Below, piece after piece: positions 13,436-15,736 of a DNA stretch of 15,736 nt. The first letter of the stretch is position 1, and every line of letters starts with the position of its first letter. The translations under genes and the position numbers were made by a program. Source of the DNA: Clostridia bacterium (GTDB lineage Bacteria > Bacillota > DSM-521 > Neomoorellales > Neomoorellaceae); contig JAAYGJ010000172.1 of assembly GCA_012727745.1 (NCBI GenBank), positions 1 to 15,736 of the forward strand, read 5' to 3'. The notes under the pieces are model-generated. The model did no database searches, was not told the DNA's origin, and saw only the letters and a list, made by a program, of their open reading frames with translations.

Positions 13436-14449
13436 ATGGGTAATTTAAATGTTGCTGTAGTAGGAACAGGGGCCGTTGGCCAGATGACGCTCAAAATTTT
13501 AGAGGAGAGAGATTTTCCCGTTGCCAGCTTAAAAGTTTTAGCTACTTCCCGCTCGGCAGGGAAAACGGTAACTTTCAAAGGGCAGGAATATCTCATTGAA
13601 GAGACTACTCCGGAGTCTTTTGCCGGTATAGACGTGGCTTTTTTTGCCGGGGGAGCAGCCAGTAAAATGTTTGGCCCGGCAGCTGTTGCTGCGGGTGCGG
13701 TAGTAATTGACAACAGCAGCAGCTTCCGCATGGATCCTGAAGTGCCTTTGGTAGTGCCGGAAGTGAATCCTCAGGATGTGCGCTGGCATAAAGGTATAAT
13801 TGCCAATCCCAACTGCTCTACCATTCAGATGGTAGTTGCTTTAAAACCGCTTTACGATGCTGCAGGAATTAAGCGGGTGGTTGTTTCAACTTACCAGGCG
13901 GTATCAGGGGCCGGACAAGAGGCAATTGAGGAATTACAGCAACAGAGCCGGCAGATATTAGATGGTAAAGAGATAACGAGTAAAGTATTTCCCTGGCAGA
14001 TTGCCTTTAACTGCCTGCCCCACATAGATGTTTTCCTGGAGAACGGTTACAGCAAAGAAGAAATGAAGATGGTCAATGAAACCAAAAAAATTATGGGAGA
14101 TGAAAGGATCCAGGTTACGGCCACGACTGTTCGGGTACCGGTCTTTAACGGTCATTCAGAAGCAATAAATATAGAAACTGAAACTAAGCTAACGGCAGCT
14201 GAGGCTAGAGAATTGTTGCGCAAGGCTCCCGGCATAATAGTAGTTGATGACCTGGAAGCGAAGGCCTATCCACTGGCAACACAAGCTGACGGGCGGGACG
14301 AAGTATTTGTGGGCCGGATTAGGGAAGATAATTCCATTGCCAATGGCTTGAACCTGTGGGTGGTAAGCGACAATTTGCGTAAAGGGGCTGCCACCAATTC
14401 CATTCAGATTGCCGAATTGCTGCTTAAAGAAGGATTGCTTGGTAAATAG
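13436..14449 (+). CDS. asd: Aspartate-semialdehyde dehydrogenase
   Basis: Asd reduces aspartyl phosphate to aspartate semialdehyde, the shared precursor of lysine, diaminopimelate, dipicolinate, threonine and methionine. The 337-residue protein has the NADP-binding GTGAVGQMTLKILEERDFP and FFAGGAASKMF segments, then DNSSSFRMDPEVPLVVPEVN. The catalytic cysteine lies in NPNCSTIQM (C127). STYQAVSGAGQ, the FNCLPHID block and the catalytic histidine in VPVFNGHSEAI (H240) follow. The C-terminus has FVGRIREDNSIANGLNLWVVSDNLRKGAATNS, typical of the Gram-positive-type Asd. ATG 13436 follows AGGAGGG (13419-13425) by 10 nt. It supplies substrate to DapA, encoded just downstream. Nothing is abnormal. Confidence 0.97.
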   Translation: MGNLNVAVVGTGAVGQMTLKILEERDFPVASLKVLATSRSAGKTVTFKGQEYLIEETTPESFAGIDVAFFAGGAASKMFGPAAVAAGAVVIDNSSSFRMDPEVPLVVPEVNPQDVRWHKGIIANPNCSTIQMVVALKPLYDAAGIKRVVVSTYQAVSGAGQEAIEELQQQSRQILDGKEITSKVFPWQIAFNCLPHIDVFLENGYSKEEMKMVNETKKIMGDERIQVTATTVRVPVFNGHSEAINIETETKLTAAEARELLRKAPGIIVVDDLEAKAYPLATQADGRDEVFVGRIREDNSIANGLNLWVVSDNLRKGAATNSIQIAELLLKEGLLGK

Positions 14450-14533
14450 AAACAGATAGCGAATAGGCAGTTAGGAGGCCGGGTAGAAGCTAGTAAGAGG
14501 ACAGAGACAGCATACGTGAGGAGAAAGATTATT

Positions 14534-15418
14534 ATGCAGTGGGGCAGGATTCTCACAGCCATGGTAACGCCTTTTACTGACGAAGGCAAGTTGGATTTAG
14601 ACGGGGCTCAAAAATTAGCGCTTTATCTTGTTGAGCATGGCAGTGATGGCCTGGTTGTGGCTGGTACTACCGGGGAAACGCCGACCTTAAGCTTTAAAGA
14701 AAAATTAGAGCTGTTTCAAGCAGTTAAATCTGCAGTTGGTGACAGGGCGGCGGTTTTGGCCGGGACAGGAAGCAATGATACAGCAGCAAGTATTGAGCTG
14801 TCCAAAGAGGCTGAAGCCCTGGGCCTTGACGGCTTGATGCTGGTGGCGCCGTATTATAACCGGCCGCCTCAGGAGGGGCTGTACCGACATTTTAAAGCCA
14901 TAGCAGAGGCGACTACGCTACCAGTTATTATTTATAATATTCCTTCGCGTACCGGTTGCAATATAAATGTTGATACCGTTGTAAGGTTAGCAGAGATTGA
15001 TAACATTGTGGCTATCAAAGAAGCCAGCGGCAATATGGATCAGGCAACAGCTATCATGCAACAGGCTCCGGAAGGGTTTTCGCTCTATAGTGGCGATGAT
15101 TCTTTGACTTTACCTTTAATGGCCATGGGTGCCCGTGGTGTTATCAGCGTGGCCGCGCATGTAATTGGTCCGCAGATGCAGGCCATGGTATCAGCTTATG
15201 TTAGTGGGGACGTAAATAAGGCTGCCAAGATACACCAGGAACTATTCCCTGTTTTTAAAGCCCTGTTCATCAGCGTCAACCCTGTACCGGTAAAGGCAGC
15301 TCTGGCTATGCTGGGATTGCCGGCGGGGCCGGTGCGGCTGCCTCTGGTAGGTCTTAATTCTTCTGAGAAGGAAGTGTTAGCCACTGCCTTGCAGCAAGCT
15401 GGGGTGTTGGCGCGCTAA
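14534..15418 (+). CDS. dapA: 4-hydroxy-tetrahydrodipicolinate synthase
   Basis: DapA condenses pyruvate with aspartate semialdehyde through a lysine Schiff base. The 294-residue TIM-barrel protein has MVTPFTDEGKLD, the substrate-binding GTTGETPTLSFKEK, APYYNRPPQEGLY (Y107-Y108), the catalytic tyrosine in IIYNIPSRTG (Y134) and the Schiff-base lysine in IVAIKEASGN (K162). The active site is complete. I chose ATG 14534, 10 nt after GAGGAG (14518-14523). A GTG at 14516 overlaps that site and would add an atypical RRKII. The 84-nt gap after asd is longer than the other gaps in this cluster and is where dapG lies in Bacillus; it shows only purine-rich stretches. The product is used by both DapB and DpaAB, encoded just upstream. 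Confidence 0.97.
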   Translation: MQWGRILTAMVTPFTDEGKLDLDGAQKLALYLVEHGSDGLVVAGTTGETPTLSFKEKLELFQAVKSAVGDRAAVLAGTGSNDTAASIELSKEAEALGLDGLMLVAPYYNRPPQEGLYRHFKAIAEATTLPVIIYNIPSRTGCNINVDTVVRLAEIDNIVAIKEASGNMDQATAIMQQAPEGFSLYSGDDSLTLPLMAMGARGVISVAAHVIGPQMQAMVSAYVSGDVNKAAKIHQELFPVFKALFISVNPVPVKAALAMLGLPAGPVRLPLVGLNSSEKEVLATALQQAGVLAR

Positions 15419-15420
15419 AG

Positions 15421-15449
15421 TTGCTCGAGAAGCTTTAATAGGTTATAAT
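15421..15449 (+). promoter_or_regulatory. Sigma-A promoter upstream of rnj
   Basis: TTGCTC (15421-15426) and a perfect TATAAT (15444-15449) are 17 bp apart, starting 3 nt after the dapA stop. The start point near 15456 lies only about 27 nt before a strong terminator hairpin, so the transcript must read through it to reach rnj. Confidence 0.7.
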
Positions 15450-15482
15450 ATAATTAGCTGGTTTAAGATCGTGGGTAGAAAA

Positions 15483-15515
15483 ACCGGGCCGGCGGCAAGC
15501 AGGCCCGGTCTTTTT
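15483..15515 (+). terminator. Intrinsic terminator between dapA and rnj
   Basis: ACCGGGCC (15483-15490) pairs with GGCCCGGT (15502-15509) around an 11-nt loop, followed by CTTTTT. It ends the dap cluster transcript and may also attenuate transcription from the promoter at 15421-15449. Confidence 0.9.
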
Positions 15516-15568
15516 GCATGTGGTTGTTTAGGAATTTATCTTTGACAAATGAAAGTGGAGGCGGTTGC

Positions 15569-15736
15569 ATGGCAGAAAACGAACAGAAAGTATCTATAAT
15601 TCCGTTGGGCGGTCTCGGCGAAATCGGCAAGAATATGATGGCGATCAGGTACGGAAACAGCATACTGGTTGTCGATTGTGGCTTGACTTTTCCCGAGGAT
15701 GACATGCTTGGCGTGGATGCAGTTATTCCTGACTAC
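15569..15736 (+). CDS. rnj: Ribonuclease J, N-terminal start (partial)
   Basis: The first 56 codons of a metallo-beta-lactamase/beta-CASP RNase J, the 5'-exo/endonuclease that matures and degrades mRNA in Firmicutes. The visible part has VSIIPLGGLGEIGKNMMAIRYGN, then ILVVDCGLTFPEDDMLGVDAVIPDY, which are unmistakable RNase J signatures. The metal-binding HGHEDH motif would follow just beyond the window. ATG 15569 comes 7 nt after GGAGG (15557-15561). The frame is open to the last base of the window. In Bacillus, rnjB also follows dapA; whether this is a J1 or J2 type cannot be told from this part. Confidence 0.93.
   Translation, partial: MAENEQKVSIIPLGGLGEIGKNMMAIRYGNSILVVDCGLTFPEDDMLGVDAVIPDY

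Noticed and set aside
15542..15547. TTGACA as -35 of an rnj promoter
   Set aside because: At 17-bp spacing the -10 would be TTGCAT, overlapping the rnj start codon; no transcript could carry the binding site.

Overview
The window is a stretch of chromosome from a spore-forming Firmicute, most likely a Clostridia of the Peptococcaceae/Desulfotomaculum type. The evidence is the Bacillus-like gene order infB-rbfA-truB-ribF-rpsO-pnp-ylxY-mlpA-ymxH-dpaA-dpaB-asd-dapA-rnj, the dipicolinate synthase pair and YlmC/YmxH protein (sporulation markers), strong AGGAGG ribosome-binding sites, and the interposed nrnA and lysine-riboswitch-controlled dapB. The genus is inference. Every gene lies on the plus strand. 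No mobile element, CRISPR array, tRNA or rRNA was seen.

Region 1 (1-3578) is a tightly packed translation/RNA operon: the 3' end of infB, then rbfA, nrnA (DHH phosphoesterase), truB and ribF, with gaps or overlaps of a few bases. Region 2 (3579-6699) holds a small gene of uncertain function that resembles DUF4258, then rpsO with a clear sigma-A promoter and a strong terminator, then pnp behind a leader with imperfect direct repeats.

Region 3 (6700-10693) holds envelope and sporulation-associated genes: a YlxY-type polysaccharide deacetylase, a secreted D-Ala-D-Ala carboxypeptidase, an M16 zinc peptidase, a small membrane protein and a YlmC/YmxH PRC-barrel protein. Terminators and promoters split it into at least two or three transcription units. 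The ylxY start region has a 12-bp inverted repeat that competes with an 8-bp hairpin.

Region 4 (10690-15418) is the lysine/diaminopimelate/dipicolinate cluster. A sigma-A promoter drives a lysine riboswitch and an intrinsic terminator ahead of dapB; dpaA, dpaB, asd and dapA follow. Asd and DapA supply hydroxy-tetrahydrodipicolinate. DapB sends it toward lysine and cell wall, and DpaAB oxidises it to dipicolinic acid for spores. A sigma-K-like promoter precedes dpaA, so the sporulation branch may escape lysine control. The aspartokinase gene dapG, which lies between asd and dapA in Bacillus, is absent here.

Region 5 (15419-15736) has a promoter followed at once by a terminator, then the start of a ribonuclease J gene cut by the window edge.

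This is mostly a conserved housekeeping region, and I found no plainly new multi-gene system. The points most worth a second look are the apparent ACG start of dapB, the alternative hairpins at the ylxY start, the repeat-bearing pnp leader, the palindrome at the dpaA promoter, and the promoter-terminator leader of rnj.
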